Notes: a model not told the origin generated them from the letters alone. Shown: positions 7,317 through 16,001, counted from the first letter of the stretch. The stretch: DNA of 35,503 nucleotides from an uncultured Clostridia bacterium (GCA_934129895.1 CAKOWY010000010.1:1-35503); one strand, 5' to 3'. A program made the numbers and translations.

Positions 7317-9129
7317 TCATTTAATTTCTTCTTCATCACCTATGTTACTCTCTTGGAATTTGGTAATTTTATGATTTGTATTGCAGTCTAATGCTTTTTC
7401 TTTTTTTATTTGTGATAAATAATATCCATAAGGATTTTCTTGATTTCTATAGTCCCACATGCAATTACTTCCATAAAAAGCGAAAGGAGCAATTGATAAT
7501 AAATTATTTGGTAATTTTAATTTATATGGTAAAGATTCATCTCCTTTGAATGCATCTTCTTGTATTTCTCATATTCCATCAGGAATATCAATATCACATA
7601 ATTGAACACAATCACGAAAAGTGTAAGGTTTGATGGTTCTCATTTTATGTGATAACTGTACTATTTTTAAGTTTTTACAATTTGCGAAAGCATATTCCTC
7701 AACTTCTTCAAGATTTTCTGGTAATTTAATACTTTCTACGGCTGTGTTGTAGAAGGCATGATCTCCAATTGATTGTAAAGAATGGTTGAATTCTACAATT
7801 TTTAATTCTTTACGATTTCCAAATACATTTCTTTTTAATTTTTTTAAATTTTCAGGTAATACAATTTGAGTTAATTGGTCTTCTAAAGATTTAACATCGT
7901 CCTCATATCCTGCAAAAGTTCCTTCTTCAAGTACCTGTAAATTCTTAGGAAGTTTAATATCATTTAAACTTAAGGTTCCAAAAAAAGCGTATTTTCCAAT
8001 ATTCGTAACATTTGGTGAAAATTCTACATTTTTTAGATTTTTACATCCATAAAAAGCATATCCACCAATTTGTGTAATACTAGTTGGACATTTAATACTT
8101 TTTAATTCTGTACATCCTCTAAAAGCCTCTTCTTCTATTTGTTTTGCACTTTCTGGTAAAATAACTGATTCCAATGAATTGCAATATGCAAAACCACTTA
8201 TAGATTCTATTCCTTCAGGTAAAACAGCTTCAACTACTTTATCTTTTAGTTTTTGAGGAATTACTATTTTCCCATTTTTGGCTAATTTAATATATTTATA
8301 TTTAGTTACTGGTATTCCATGTTTTAGTTCTTGTAATTTTAGTTGTAATTTATTTTGATTATTTGAATAAGGTAAAATTTTTCCAAAGAATTTTTGGACC
8401 AAGCTTTTGAAATTCTTTTTGGGAACAAGAGATAATTCTGCTTTTGGTTTAATTATTTCTATTAGAGTTTTTCCAGTTAAAAGACTCCACATTCTGGAAT
8501 CTCTAAGGTCTTTTCCAAAGTTTTCTTGTTGAAGCAGATTTTCGAGTTCCAATCTTTCTTTAGAATTTTCAGGTAATGTACTTATCTTTTCTAAAATTTT
8601 AGCTCTTAATTTTATTTCATAGTTTTCTTGTGATGTAAAATCACTAGCATTTTCATCTGGGAGAGTTCCATTTTCTATTGAATTTTTTATTTGAAATTCT
8701 ATAAAAATTTCAGAAAATAAATCTTCTAATTTATTATAAAGTAATGGATATTCTTTTAAAAATTGTCTAAATGCTGAATCTGTTTCTTTTTTTTTGAGTT
8801 AACTTATTTCGTACTTCTTTAATTTTGTTTATATCTATTTCTCCACTATTTTTCATATACATTAAATATCTATTATAATAAGATAATAAATATTGATATT
8901 CTTTATTTGGAGAATTATCTTCTAAAGATCCTAAATCTATATTAATATCTAATTTAATAAGACTGTCTAATAAGTCTAATCTATGTTGTTCTGCATTAAT
9001 ATTTTCATTTTCTTTAATTATGGCATTTAATTTATTCATATATGATTTTGCCATTTCATTATTAGCTAATTCTAGCTTTTGAATTTTGCTTCTTATTTGA
9101 TTTATATATTCAATTACACTATTATTCAT
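7317..9129 (-). pseudogene. BspA-type leucine-rich-repeat gene broken by a frameshift and a nonsense codon
   Basis: The reading frame from ATG 9129 (AGGGGAAT site) encodes a helical N-terminal region, stopping at 8767 just after a run of nine A (T9 at 8787-8795 on the plus strand). The next frame continues without interruption as LPENSKERLELENLLQQENF and then LRR_5 repeats (EAFRGCTELKSI, YAFYGCKNLKNVEF, YAFANCKNLKIV). It meets TGA at 7569-7571, but the same frame runs on as EIQEDAFKGDESLPYKLKLP, another repeat, until 7317. The total of 1813 nt is 604 codons plus one base, so removing one A restores the first break. The TGA could come from a CGA arginine codon. BspA-like proteins usually mediate surface interactions, but no signal peptide is seen here. 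Confidence 0.85.
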
Positions 9130-9203
9130 ATTATTCCCCTATATATTTTTTTCGTTTTTATTATATCTTAAAATTCTTTTTTTTACAATATAAAGCAATA
9201 AAT

Positions 9204-9235
9204 AAAAAAGATATTAAAAATTTAATATCTTTTTT
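9204..9235 (-). terminator. Terminator of the kinase-ParB/Srx gene
   Basis: Perfect 15-bp inverted repeat (9204-9218 with 9221-9235) that ends in A6/T6 on both strands. It lies 11 nt after the stop codon and probably works in both directions. Confidence 0.8.
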
Positions 9236-9246
9236 ATTTATAATAT

Positions 9247-10326
9247 TTAACGACCTGTATCTATAGACTTGTGTAAATCTGTAAATAGCAAATTATTTAT
9301 TGCTAATAAATCATCTGCTGTAAAATATTGAAGTTGTTTGCTTTTTCCAATTTCACCACTGTAATGTTTAATAAATTCTGCATAGTTAAGAATATTTTCT
9401 TCACATAAGCTTGGTTCGCTTGAAGTGTTTTCTGTAGTAACTTCATAAGGCAATAATGTTTTTCCAGCTGATAATGCACCAAAAATTCTATGAAGTCCTT
9501 TAGTTAAATAACGAATTCCATTTCTTTTTGTTACTTTTAAAACTCCTTCTGAAGTTTTATAGCCTTCATCTTGTATTTTTTGTGCCAAACTTTCTATTGT
9601 ATTTCCACTTGCTGATGGTTGCTTGCTATTTTTTACAGATTGTAATGGCATAAAACAAGTTGGACTTGCCCAATGTTTTGGATAAGCTTTTCCTGTTCTA
9701 TATGCTTCTTCTCCTTTTACTATAATATCAGCTAATTCTGTTGTATTTGAATAAGATGTATCTACAATTAAATCATAATTATTTTCGTCTGATAAATCAA
9801 TATTATATCTTTCTTTGTATCTTTCAATTTCACCAAGTTTTCTTTTTCTTGTTTTTTGAATTGCAGCATCTAATGTTTCATATTGATCTTCTGAACCACG
9901 AGTTTTATCATAAAATACTCTTTTTCCTGCAATAGCATCATTAACAGTTAATCTGATTGCATACGAATCAGGTACATTATTCCATGCTAACCTTGAATCA
10001 ATAATGTAAACATCATTTGGTCTTTCTGTTCTATTGATTTCTTTTCCTTTTCTTGCGACTTCACTGTCGACAAGAGAATCTATTGAATGTATTTTGGACA
10101 TAAATTCTGTATCGTTTTGAATGTCAGCTAAACTAACATTTGTTCTATCTGGATATTTTTTTAAATATTCTTTTTTTACCATCTCTCTAAATACATCACC
10201 AACAGATATTATATGAACAGTATAGCCTTCGTTTTCATATTTACTTTTTATCTCTTTTACAACTGTTGACTTTCCACTTGCTGGTTCTCCTGAGATTGTT
10301 ATTATTTTATTTTTTATTTTTTCCAA
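9247..10326 (-). CDS. P-loop kinase fused to a ParB/sulfiredoxin-like domain
   Basis: The N-terminal part is a cytidylate-kinase-like P-loop fold: IITISGEPASGKSTVV (Walker A near residue 11) followed by SVGDVFREMVKK, close to archaeal-type CMP kinases. After about residue 215 comes a second domain with SLAQKIQDEGYKTSEGVLKV and then TKGLHRIFGALSAGKTLLPY, the ParB/Srx pattern (the usual dG-HR..Aa..aG). I chose the TTG at 10324-10326 (359 aa), 9 nt after AAAGGAG (10336-10342), because the first in-frame ATG at 10369-10371 lies inside the promoter spacer and would not be transcribed. The ParB/Srx fold includes free-serine kinases (SbnI/SerK), so a nucleotide- or amino-acid-phosphate role is possible. 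The substrate is unknown. Confidence 0.75.
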   Translation of the reverse strand: MEKIKNKIITISGEPASGKSTVVKEIKSKYENEGYTVHIISVGDVFREMVKKEYLKKYPDRTNVSLADIQNDTEFMSKIHSIDSLVDSEVARKGKEINRTERPNDVYIIDSRLAWNNVPDSYAIRLTVNDAIAGKRVFYDKTRGSEDQYETLDAAIQKTRKRKLGEIERYKERYNIDLSDENNYDLIVDTSYSNTTELADIIVKGEEAYRTGKAYPKHWASPTCFMPLQSVKNSKQPSASGNTIESLAQKIQDEGYKTSEGVLKVTKRNGIRYLTKGLHRIFGALSAGKTLLPYEVTTENTSSEPSLCEENILNYAEFIKHYSGEIGKSKQLQYFTADDLLAINNLLFTDLHKSIDTGR

Positions 10327-10361
10327 ATTTATAATCTCCTTTTTATAAACATTCCTTTTTA

Positions 10362-10390
10362 ATTTTACCATTTTTTTTATATTTTGTCAA
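10362..10390 (-). promoter_or_regulatory. Promoter of the kinase-ParB/Srx gene
   Basis: TTGACA (10385-10390), a 17-bp spacer and TAAAAT (10362-10367) on the minus strand. Transcription should start near 10355, which rules out the ATG at 10369-10371 as the translation start. Confidence 0.8.
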
Positions 10391-10450
10391 CTTTCTGTAA
10401 ACCATTTATGTAGTTTGCACTTTAATAGCATACTACAACTTTACATAAGT

Positions 10451-10479
10451 TTGACTTTTAGGCTAATATTTGATATACT
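10451..10479 (+). promoter_or_regulatory. Promoter of the 134-aa orphan gene
   Basis: TTGACT (10451-10456), a 17-bp spacer and TATACT (10474-10479), a near-consensus vegetative promoter about 47 bp before the start codon. Confidence 0.8.
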
Positions 10480-10525
10480 AAATATAATATGTAAAACCAA
10501 TTTGAAGAAAGGAAAGGCCAAGATC

Positions 10526-10930
10526 ATGTCTAAAAAGAATGTCAACTGTATGTCCTATGCCCTTGATCTCGAAAGAGACAAGGTATCTATCTCTAAGCTG
10601 GACCTCTGGTATTCCTCTGCTCCCTTCTCCGAAATTTTGGAGAAGTGCCAAAAGTTTCATCGGACTTGCCGAAAGGTTGAACGAGATGAAGAGCTTCGGC
10701 AAGGTGAATGGAGAGTAGTTTTCTTCGGGTTTGAAATTCTTGGAAGGGATTATGATGATCGGCCTACATACTGGGATTACCATTTTGCTAAGCAAGAAGC
10801 AGATGGTACCTGGAAAGAGCGGTACTCTATTGGAGAGCCTATCACTGAAACAACCCTTGAAGAACTCATAGCCCACTACAAAGCAAAGAACCTTTCTCCT
10901 ATCTACATGGCTGTAAGTGTCGAAGATTGA
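10526..10930 (+). CDS. Orphan hypothetical protein, 134 aa
   Basis: I do not recognise this protein. It starts MSKKNVNCMSYALDLERD, is soluble and aromatic-rich (LDLWYSSAPF, RPTYWDYHFAKQEADG), and has a C-terminal YKAKNLSPIYMAVSVED. I chose ATG 10526 because it follows GAAAGGAAAGG and lies after the predicted transcript start; the same frame extends further upstream but across the promoter. G+C is clearly higher than in the neighbours: 28 of 60 bases in 10561-10620. With its own promoter and terminator it is a self-contained cassette, divergent from the kinase-ParB/Srx gene. It may be horizontally acquired. Confidence 0.8.
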   Translation: MSKKNVNCMSYALDLERDKVSISKLDLWYSSAPFSEILEKCQKFHRTCRKVERDEELRQGEWRVVFFGFEILGRDYDDRPTYWDYHFAKQEADGTWKERYSIGEPITETTLEELIAHYKAKNLSPIYMAVSVED

Positions 10931-10941
10931 TCTTCTGGAAA

Positions 10942-10974
10942 AAAGACGTAAAATTTGCTTTTATGTCTTTTTTT
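10942..10974 (+). terminator. Terminator of the 134-aa orphan gene
   Basis: A 12-bp stem (10942-10953 with 10959-10970, one G-U pair) and a T7 run at 10968-10974. Confidence 0.9.
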
Positions 10975-11005
10975 CATTTTATATGAATAAGTTTCCATAA
11001 AATTC

Positions 11006-11034
11006 TTTACATTTTTTTCACTATATGCTAAAAT
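11006..11034 (+). promoter_or_regulatory. guaA promoter
   Basis: TTTACA (11006-11011), a 17-bp spacer and TAAAAT (11029-11034). The leader is only about 20 nt, too short for a purine riboswitch, and none is visible upstream. Confidence 0.75.
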
Positions 11035-11063
11035 AGATATATTAATAATTTAAGGAGGATTTT

Positions 11064-12602
11064 ATGGAATCAAAAGAACTAATTTTAATACTAGATTTTG
11101 GTGGGCAATATAATCAACTAATTGCTCGTAGAGTAAGAGAATGTAATGTATATTCTGAAGTTGTACCATTTAATATTTCAATAGAAAAAATAAAAGAAAA
11201 AAATCCAAAAGGAATAATATTCACAGGAGGACCAGCAAGTGTATATGGTGATGAATCTCCAAAATGTGCTGATGGAATTTTTGAATTAGGAATACCTGTA
11301 CTTGGAATTTGTTACGGAATGCAATTAATGGCATATACATTAGGTGGAAAAGTTGCCTCTGCAACAACAAGAGAATATGGAGAAACAAATGTAAATATAG
11401 ATAATAAATCTCTTCTATTTGAAGGATTTAAAGATACAAACATATTTTTAATGAGCCATACTGATTATGTTGAAGAAGTTCCACAAGGCTTTAAAAAAAT
11501 TGGTTATACTTCTGTTTGTCCTAACGCAGCAATGGAAAATCAAGAAAAGAAATTATATGGAATTCAATTCCATCCAGAAGTAAACAATTCAGTAAATGGA
11601 ACACAAGTAATAAAGAACTTTTTATATAATATTTGTAATTGCTCAGGTGATTGGGTTATGTCATCATTTGTAGAAGATTCTATAAAAGCTTTGAAAGAAA
11701 AAATTGGTGATAAAAAAGCACTATGTGCTCTATCTGGTGGTGTAGATTCATCTGTTGCAGCAGTTCTTTTAAGCAAAGCTATAGGAAAGAATTTAACATG
11801 TATTTTTGTTGATCATGGATTACTTAGAAAAAATGAAGGCGATGAAGTAGAAAAAGTTTTCACAGAAAATTATGATTTAAACTTTATCAGAGTAAATGCC
11901 AAAGATAGATTTTTAAACAAACTTGCAGGAGTTACAGATCCAGAACAAAAAAGAAAAATTATAGGAGAAGAATTTATTAGAGTATTTGAAGCAGAAGCCA
12001 AAAAAATTGGTGCTGTAGATTTTCTTGTACAAGGAACTATATATCCTGATGTTATTGAAAGTGGTCTTGGAAAAAGTGCTGTAATAAAAAGTCATCACAA
12101 TGTTGGTGGTTTACCAGACTATGTTGATTTTAAAGAAATAATTGAACCATTAAGAAATCTATTTAAAGATGAAGTTCGTAAAACAGGATTAGAACTTGGT
12201 ATACCTGAAAATTTAGTATATAGACAACCATTCCCTGGTCCAGGATTAGCAATTAGAGTTATTGGAGATATAACTGATGAAAAGCTTTCTATATTAAAAG
12301 ATGCAGATGCTATTTTTAGAGATGAAATAGCTAAAGCAGGACTTCATAAAAATATAAATCAATATTTTGCCGTTCTTACAAATTTAAAATCAGTTGGTGT
12401 TATGGGAGACGAAAGAACTTATGACTATACAGTTGCATTAAGAGCTGTTGAAACAACTGACTTTATGACAGGTGTTTGGAGTAGAATACCTTATGAAATA
12501 TTAGAAAAAGTTTCTAGTAGAATTGTTAATGAAGTTAAACATGTTAACAGAGTAGTGTATGATATTACTTCTAAACCACCAGCAACAATTGAATGGGAAT
12601 AA
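11064..12602 (+). CDS. guaA: GMP synthase (glutamine-hydrolysing)
   Basis: It converts XMP to GMP using ATP and glutamine-derived ammonia, the last step of guanine nucleotide synthesis. The 512 residues match the full-length bacterial enzyme. The N-terminal class I glutamine amidotransferase has its nucleophile in GICYGMQL (Cys83) and the His-Glu pair in QFHPEV (about 170). The ATP-pyrophosphatase P-loop is ALSGGVDSS near residue 222, and the C-terminal dimerisation domain ends in the conserved KPPATIEWE. AAGGAGG (11052-11058) precedes the ATG. It is monocistronic, with its own promoter and terminator, one of the clearest housekeeping genes here. Confidence 0.98.
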   Translation: MESKELILILDFGGQYNQLIARRVRECNVYSEVVPFNISIEKIKEKNPKGIIFTGGPASVYGDESPKCADGIFELGIPVLGICYGMQLMAYTLGGKVASATTREYGETNVNIDNKSLLFEGFKDTNIFLMSHTDYVEEVPQGFKKIGYTSVCPNAAMENQEKKLYGIQFHPEVNNSVNGTQVIKNFLYNICNCSGDWVMSSFVEDSIKALKEKIGDKKALCALSGGVDSSVAAVLLSKAIGKNLTCIFVDHGLLRKNEGDEVEKVFTENYDLNFIRVNAKDRFLNKLAGVTDPEQKRKIIGEEFIRVFEAEAKKIGAVDFLVQGTIYPDVIESGLGKSAVIKSHHNVGGLPDYVDFKEIIEPLRNLFKDEVRKTGLELGIPENLVYRQPFPGPGLAIRVIGDITDEKLSILKDADAIFRDEIAKAGLHKNINQYFAVLTNLKSVGVMGDERTYDYTVALRAVETTDFMTGVWSRIPYEILEKVSSRIVNEVKHVNRVVYDITSKPPATIEWE

Positions 12603-12608
12603 AAAATA

Positions 12609-12637
12609 CCTCTGGTTTTATCCAGAGGATTTTTTTA
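12609..12637 (+). terminator. guaA terminator
   Basis: CCTCTGG (12609-12615) pairs with CCAGAGG (12622-12628), followed by A and seven T. Confidence 0.9.
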
Positions 12638-12764
12638 TAATAATTTATCAATAAAGATTGCATAAGCATCTAATGGATTGTTAATATTAACACAATTTAT
12701 TGCACCAATCAATTTTTAGACCAGTGCTATTTTAAAATATAAGCTACTCCTTTTTATAGCTATT

Positions 12765-13733
12765 TTAAGTAAAATCAATATTTAATAATTCAACTTTATT
12801 AGAAATAAAATTTGGATTTAAGTCTATTTCATTTGTTAATTCTGTTGAAAGGTATTTTTTATTATCATCTGGGAAAATTGTAACAATATTTCCATGGATA
12901 TCATTTTCTAGTAAAATTCCACCAAGTAAATTAGCTCCTGATGATATTCCAACTCCTATTCCAAGTTCTTTTGATAGTTTTCTGGACATATTAATTGCAT
13001 CATCATCATTAATTAATAATATTTTATTTATTTTATTTTTATCTATTAAATCAGGAATAAAATTATCCCCTATTCCCTCTATTTTATGTTGGTCTAAAAT
13101 TTTTCCTTGAGAAATAAGTGGCATTTTATCAGGCTCTATTGCAGTAACTATTAAATTAGGATATTTTTCCTTAAGTTTTTGACCTATTCCCATTAAAGTA
13201 CCACCAGTTCCAACACCAGATACAAATCCATTGATTGGTTCAGAAATTTGATTTAAAATTTCTTTTCCTGTTGTTTCATAATGTGCTAAAAAATTATCTT
13301 TGTTTGAAAATTGATTTGTAAATAATCCATTTATCTTTTGGGCTAGTTTTTTTGCTTCCTCAAGACATTTTAAAAATCCACCATCTTCTTTAGAGATAAG
13401 AAATACATTAGCTCCATAACTTTTCATCAGTTGCATTCTTTCTTTACTAACCCAATCAGGCATATAAATATATACTGGATGTTTATAGTAAGCTCCAAGG
13501 GCTGATAGTGAAATTCCCGTATTACCACTTGTTGCTTCTATTAGTGGCATTTTTTCTTTTAGAATTCCATTTGCTTTTGCATTATTTATCATGTAAAATA
13601 CAACTCTATCTTTTATACTACCTGTTAAATTGTAATATTCTAGTTTTACAAAAATTTGTTTGTTTTGTCCTTTATATTTATAATTTATTTTTATCATAGG
13701 TGTATTTCCTATTATAAAATTTTGCTTAAACAT
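12765..13733 (-). CDS. cysK: Cysteine synthase (PLP-dependent, CysK-type)
   Basis: It makes L-cysteine from O-acetylserine and sulfide. The 322 residues show the fold-type II PLP signatures in order: TGSIKDRV with the PLP lysine near residue 42, the substrate loop EATSGNTGIS near 68, the phosphate-binding GVGTGGTLMG near 175, and GISSGANLLG near 260. The usual NPGGSVKDR is NLTGSIKDR here, a mild variant, so specificity within the family (for example another O-activated amino acid) is less certain. AGGAGG lies just before the ATG. No T-box or S-box leader is seen. Confidence 0.85.
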   Translation of the reverse strand: MFKQNFIIGNTPMIKINYKYKGQNKQIFVKLEYYNLTGSIKDRVVFYMINNAKANGILKEKMPLIEATSGNTGISLSALGAYYKHPVYIYMPDWVSKERMQLMKSYGANVFLISKEDGGFLKCLEEAKKLAQKINGLFTNQFSNKDNFLAHYETTGKEILNQISEPINGFVSGVGTGGTLMGIGQKLKEKYPNLIVTAIEPDKMPLISQGKILDQHKIEGIGDNFIPDLIDKNKINKILLINDDDAINMSRKLSKELGIGVGISSGANLLGGILLENDIHGNIVTIFPDDNKKYLSTELTNEIDLNPNFISNKVELLNIDFT

Positions 13734-13771
13734 ATCATTTCCTCCTATAGAAAATAATATTCAAAATAAAG

Positions 13772-13797
13772 AAGAATAGAATTATAGTTCTATTCTT
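13772..13797 (-). terminator. Hairpin between mntP remnant and cysK
   Basis: A perfect 10-bp stem, AAGAATAGAA (13772-13781) with TTCTATTCTT (13788-13797) and a 6-nt loop, lies 11 nt after the mntP remnant. The following TATTTTG is only moderately U-rich, so some read-through into cysK is possible. Confidence 0.65.
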
Positions 13798-13807
13798 AAT
13801 ATCGTTT

Positions 13808-13927
13808 TTATAATATATTTAAATGTTCTAATAATATTTTTAGTCCTATTAAAATTAATATAATTCCACCTGCAAATGCGTCCATTGCAAGACCAATACT
13901 TAATAATAATAATTCAATAAATCCCAT
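13808..13927 (-). pseudogene. mntP: Manganese efflux pump MntP, internally deleted to 39 aa
   Basis: The first 19 residues, MGFIELLLLSIGLAMDAFA, are the start of MntP, including the conserved membrane-helix aspartate. The remaining 20, GGIILILIGLKILLEHLNIL, are the exact C-terminal helix of MntP. Everything between, about 140 residues in intact pumps of roughly 185, is missing in frame. In intact family members the N block normally runs on into VSI-like residues, and a FAGG-like motif precedes the C helix, so recombination at a short repeat such as TTTGCAG would explain the junction. A GAGGTG ribosome binding site and the stop codon remain. It cannot be a working pump. No yybP-ykoY manganese riboswitch is visible upstream. 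Confidence 0.85.
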
Positions 13928-13951
13928 TTTTTACACCTCTATATAACATAT

Positions 13952-13987
13952 AAAAAGACCTAACTGTAAAATTACAGACAAGTCTTT
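13952..13987 (-). terminator. Terminator after the MerR gene
   Basis: AAAGAC/GTCTTT outer arms and CTGT/ACAG inner arms, separated by an internal loop, are followed by TTTTTA on the minus strand. Confidence 0.65.
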
Positions 13988-14045
13988 AAAATTATACTAT
14001 ATTAATTTTTGTTTTGTAATGTTTTTATAAAAATGTATATATTAT

Positions 14046-14429
14046 TTATATATTTTCAGTAAAATCTTTTCTTTTTCCATCTACAATTTCATCATATAAT
14101 TCTATTTTATAATTTAATCTTTTTAATGTTTCTGTAATGTTTTTTTGTTTTTCTAATAGTTTCTCTCTTTGTTCTTCTAATAATTTTTTTCTTGCTTCAA
14201 CAGTTGATTTTCCTTGTTCAAATAATGTCATATATTCTATTAAAATTTCTATTTCAACTCCTGCATTTCTCATACATTTTATAAATTCTATTCTTTTACA
14301 TGATGGTTCATCATAATTTCTTATTCCATTTTGATTTCTTGGAACTTTTGCAAGTAATCCTATTCTTTCATAATATCTTAATGTATCTGATGTTAAATCA
14401 TATTTTTTACTAACTTCTGCTATTGTCAT
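14046..14429 (-). CDS. MerR-family transcriptional regulator (AdhR-like)
   Basis: The 127-residue protein has the MerR winged helix (TIAEVSKKYDLTSDTLRYYE) followed by a long dimerisation helix (EARKKLLEEQREKLLEKQ). FIKCMRNAGVEIEIL carries the single cysteine typical of AdhR-type, aldehyde- or thiol-responsive members, which lack the metal-binding loop of MerR proper. Such regulators act on promoters with long spacers near their own gene, but no target gene is obvious next to it. The mntP remnant downstream is separated by a terminator. AAGGAG precedes the ATG. Confidence 0.88.
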   Translation of the reverse strand: MTIAEVSKKYDLTSDTLRYYERIGLLAKVPRNQNGIRNYDEPSCKRIEFIKCMRNAGVEIEILIEYMTLFEQGKSTVEARKKLLEEQREKLLEKQKNITETLKRLNYKIELYDEIVDGKRKDFTENI

Positions 14430-14561
14430 TTTTATTACTCCTTAATTTTAATTAAATTGTGTTATATTATTTTCAAATTAATTTTTTACCTATTAGATTA
14501 CACTATACAAATACTTTGCAAACTCTATAAGCATATATTTGTTTGTTATTATAATTCTTTT

Positions 14562-15179
14562 CTATTTTATTTTTACACCTAATAAATATATTAAATCTAG
14601 TACTTGAAGTTGATTAATTGATGCTCCCTTTATATCTTCGAGTGAAATTGCTATTCCATCTATTTTGCATTGTGATAAATCAATTTCATTTAAACTTGTT
14701 TGAAATATTTGTGCTTGTGTTAAATCCGCTTCTTGAAATTTTATATTTTTTACTTTATTATTTTGTAAATTTGCATTTATTAGTCCTGTTTCTTTAAATG
14801 ATATGTTCTTTAAATCTGATATTGTTATATTAGTATAATTCATATTAACATCAATAAAATTTATATCTAATAATATATTTTCATTAAAACTACATCCTGT
14901 TAATTTACAATTATTAAATTCACATCTTATAAAACTACAACTTTCAAAAGTAGTATTTGAAAAATTGCAATTATTAAATTTAATGTCTACAAACATACAT
15001 TTTTCAAAATTACTATTTATTATAGTTGTATTGTTTATTACAGATTTGCTTATTGATATTTTTGAGAGTTCTATATTTTCATTTTCATATCCTTCTAACT
15101 TTATTTTCTCTAAATCTTCATTTTCTTTTAATTCTTTTTGTAGATCTTGAATTTGTATTAAGTATTTAGATATATCCAT
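14562..15179 (-). CDS. Pentapeptide-repeat protein, 205 aa
   Basis: From about residue 50 the sequence shows the five-residue periodicity of pentapeptide repeats, with N/C/S before a central F, L or I (for example NFEKCMFVDIKFNNCNFSN and TFESCSFIRCEFNNCKLTGC). These build a right-handed quadrilateral beta helix. The first 45 residues form a charged helix. There is no signal peptide. Family members include DNA-gyrase-protecting Qnr/MfpA proteins, but many others have no known role, and nothing here shows which applies. AGGAG precedes the ATG. Confidence 0.85.
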   Translation of the reverse strand: MDISKYLIQIQDLQKELKENEDLEKIKLEGYENENIELSKISISKSVINNTTIINSNFEKCMFVDIKFNNCNFSNTTFESCSFIRCEFNNCKLTGCSFNENILLDINFIDVNMNYTNITISDLKNISFKETGLINANLQNNKVKNIKFQEADLTQAQIFQTSLNEIDLSQCKIDGIAISLEDIKGASINQLQVLDLIYLLGVKIK

Positions 15180-15223
15180 ATTATTCTCCTATTTAATTTT
15201 ACTATATTGTTATATCATAAAAA

Positions 15224-15248
15224 CAGATAATTATCAAATAATCATCTG
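15224..15248 (-). terminator. Terminator of the traX-like gene
   Basis: A 10-bp stem with one G-U pair (15224-15233 with 15239-15248) and a 5-nt loop, followed by TTTTT on the minus strand. It starts 12 nt after the stop codon. Confidence 0.85.
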
Positions 15249-15260
15249 CTTTTTACATTT

Positions 15261-16001
15261 TTATCCTATCATTGTTGAAATATTTCCATATAAATATAAT
15301 CTTAATATTCCACAAAGTATAAGATGAACAGGATATATTATATAAAAGAAGTATTTCATTCCTTTCCATGTTCCTCTTTTTCCATTATATAATTTTAATA
15401 ATGGTATTGCTAAGATTGTTCCCATTTGAAGGATTCCATATTCTATGCTAATAAAGATACTATATACTAATGAATATATGCCAGAAAATATAGTTTGGCT
15501 TATCATTTGCTTTTTAAAATTGTTTCTATATTCATAGTTATATATAATTATCATTACTGCAACTGAACTCCAATCTGATGGAAATCCTAATACACATAAT
15601 AAAAGTATAAAGAATATTTTTAGTTTATTGTTTAGTTTTGAGTCTTGTATCATTATTCCTACAAGTCCTAATGCTAATGACCACATTATACTTGTTTGAT
15701 TAAAAAACGTTCCTGTTTTAAATGGAATAAAATTTATTCCAAATGCAAAACAATAAGCAAAATGTGAAATTATTGCAAATATTAATAGTCTTGTTAGATA
15801 TTTTTTCCTGTCTTTTGTATAATAAGCTCCTTCTGCTATAAAAAAGCAAAATATTGGTGCTACAATTCTTCCTATTAAGTGTAATAGTAATATTGTTGTT
15901 CCATTATTATAACCAGGTTTTATTACCCATAATAAATGATCAAATATCATTGCTAATACAGCAATTAATTTTAATTGATTAGAGTTTAAAGATTTCTTCA
16001 T
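15261..16001 (-). CDS. TraX-family membrane acyltransferase
   Basis: This polytopic protein of 246 residues begins NSNQLKLIAVLAMIFDHLLW, the TraX-family opening with the conserved MxxDH element. LLHLIGRIVAPIFCFFIAEG follows near residue 40, with further helices through the C-terminus. TraX of the F plasmid acetylates pilin, but chromosomal homologues are common in Clostridia without conjugation genes and probably modify surface molecules. No conjugation genes are nearby. AAGGGGAAA lies before the ATG. Confidence 0.85.
   Translation of the reverse strand: MKKSLNSNQLKLIAVLAMIFDHLLWVIKPGYNNGTTILLLHLIGRIVAPIFCFFIAEGAYYTKDRKKYLTRLLIFAIISHFAYCFAFGINFIPFKTGTFFNQTSIMWSLALGLVGIMIQDSKLNNKLKIFFILLLCVLGFPSDWSSVAVMIIIYNYEYRNNFKKQMISQTIFSGIYSLVYSIFISIEYGILQMGTILAIPLLKLYNGKRGTWKGMKYFFYIIYPVHLILCGILRLYLYGNISTMIG

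Noticed and set aside
7569..7571. TGA inside the LRR frame as evidence for TGA = Trp (genetic code 4)
   Set aside because: Other genes use TGG for all conserved tryptophans and at least two genes end with TGA in the right place (10930 and 7317), so a nonsense mutation is simpler.
11034..11063. Possible purine riboswitch ahead of guaA
   Set aside because: The leader from the predicted start site is about 20 nt and the upstream sequence is the end of another gene and its terminator; no aptamer pattern is seen.
12667..12695. Palindrome around TGTTAATATTAACA as an operator
   Set aside because: It lies in the 3' region between convergent genes guaA and cysK, with no promoter near it.
12635..12718. 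Short minus-strand frame ending NCVNINNPLDAYAIFIDKLL
   Set aside because: Protein-like composition but only about 27 codons, no start signal, overlaps the guaA terminator and matches no family I can name; possibly a gene tail remnant.
13928..14045. Possible yybP-ykoY manganese riboswitch ahead of the mntP remnant
   Set aside because: Only about 120 bp separate it from the MerR gene, most of it taken by a terminator, and the conserved riboswitch loops are absent.
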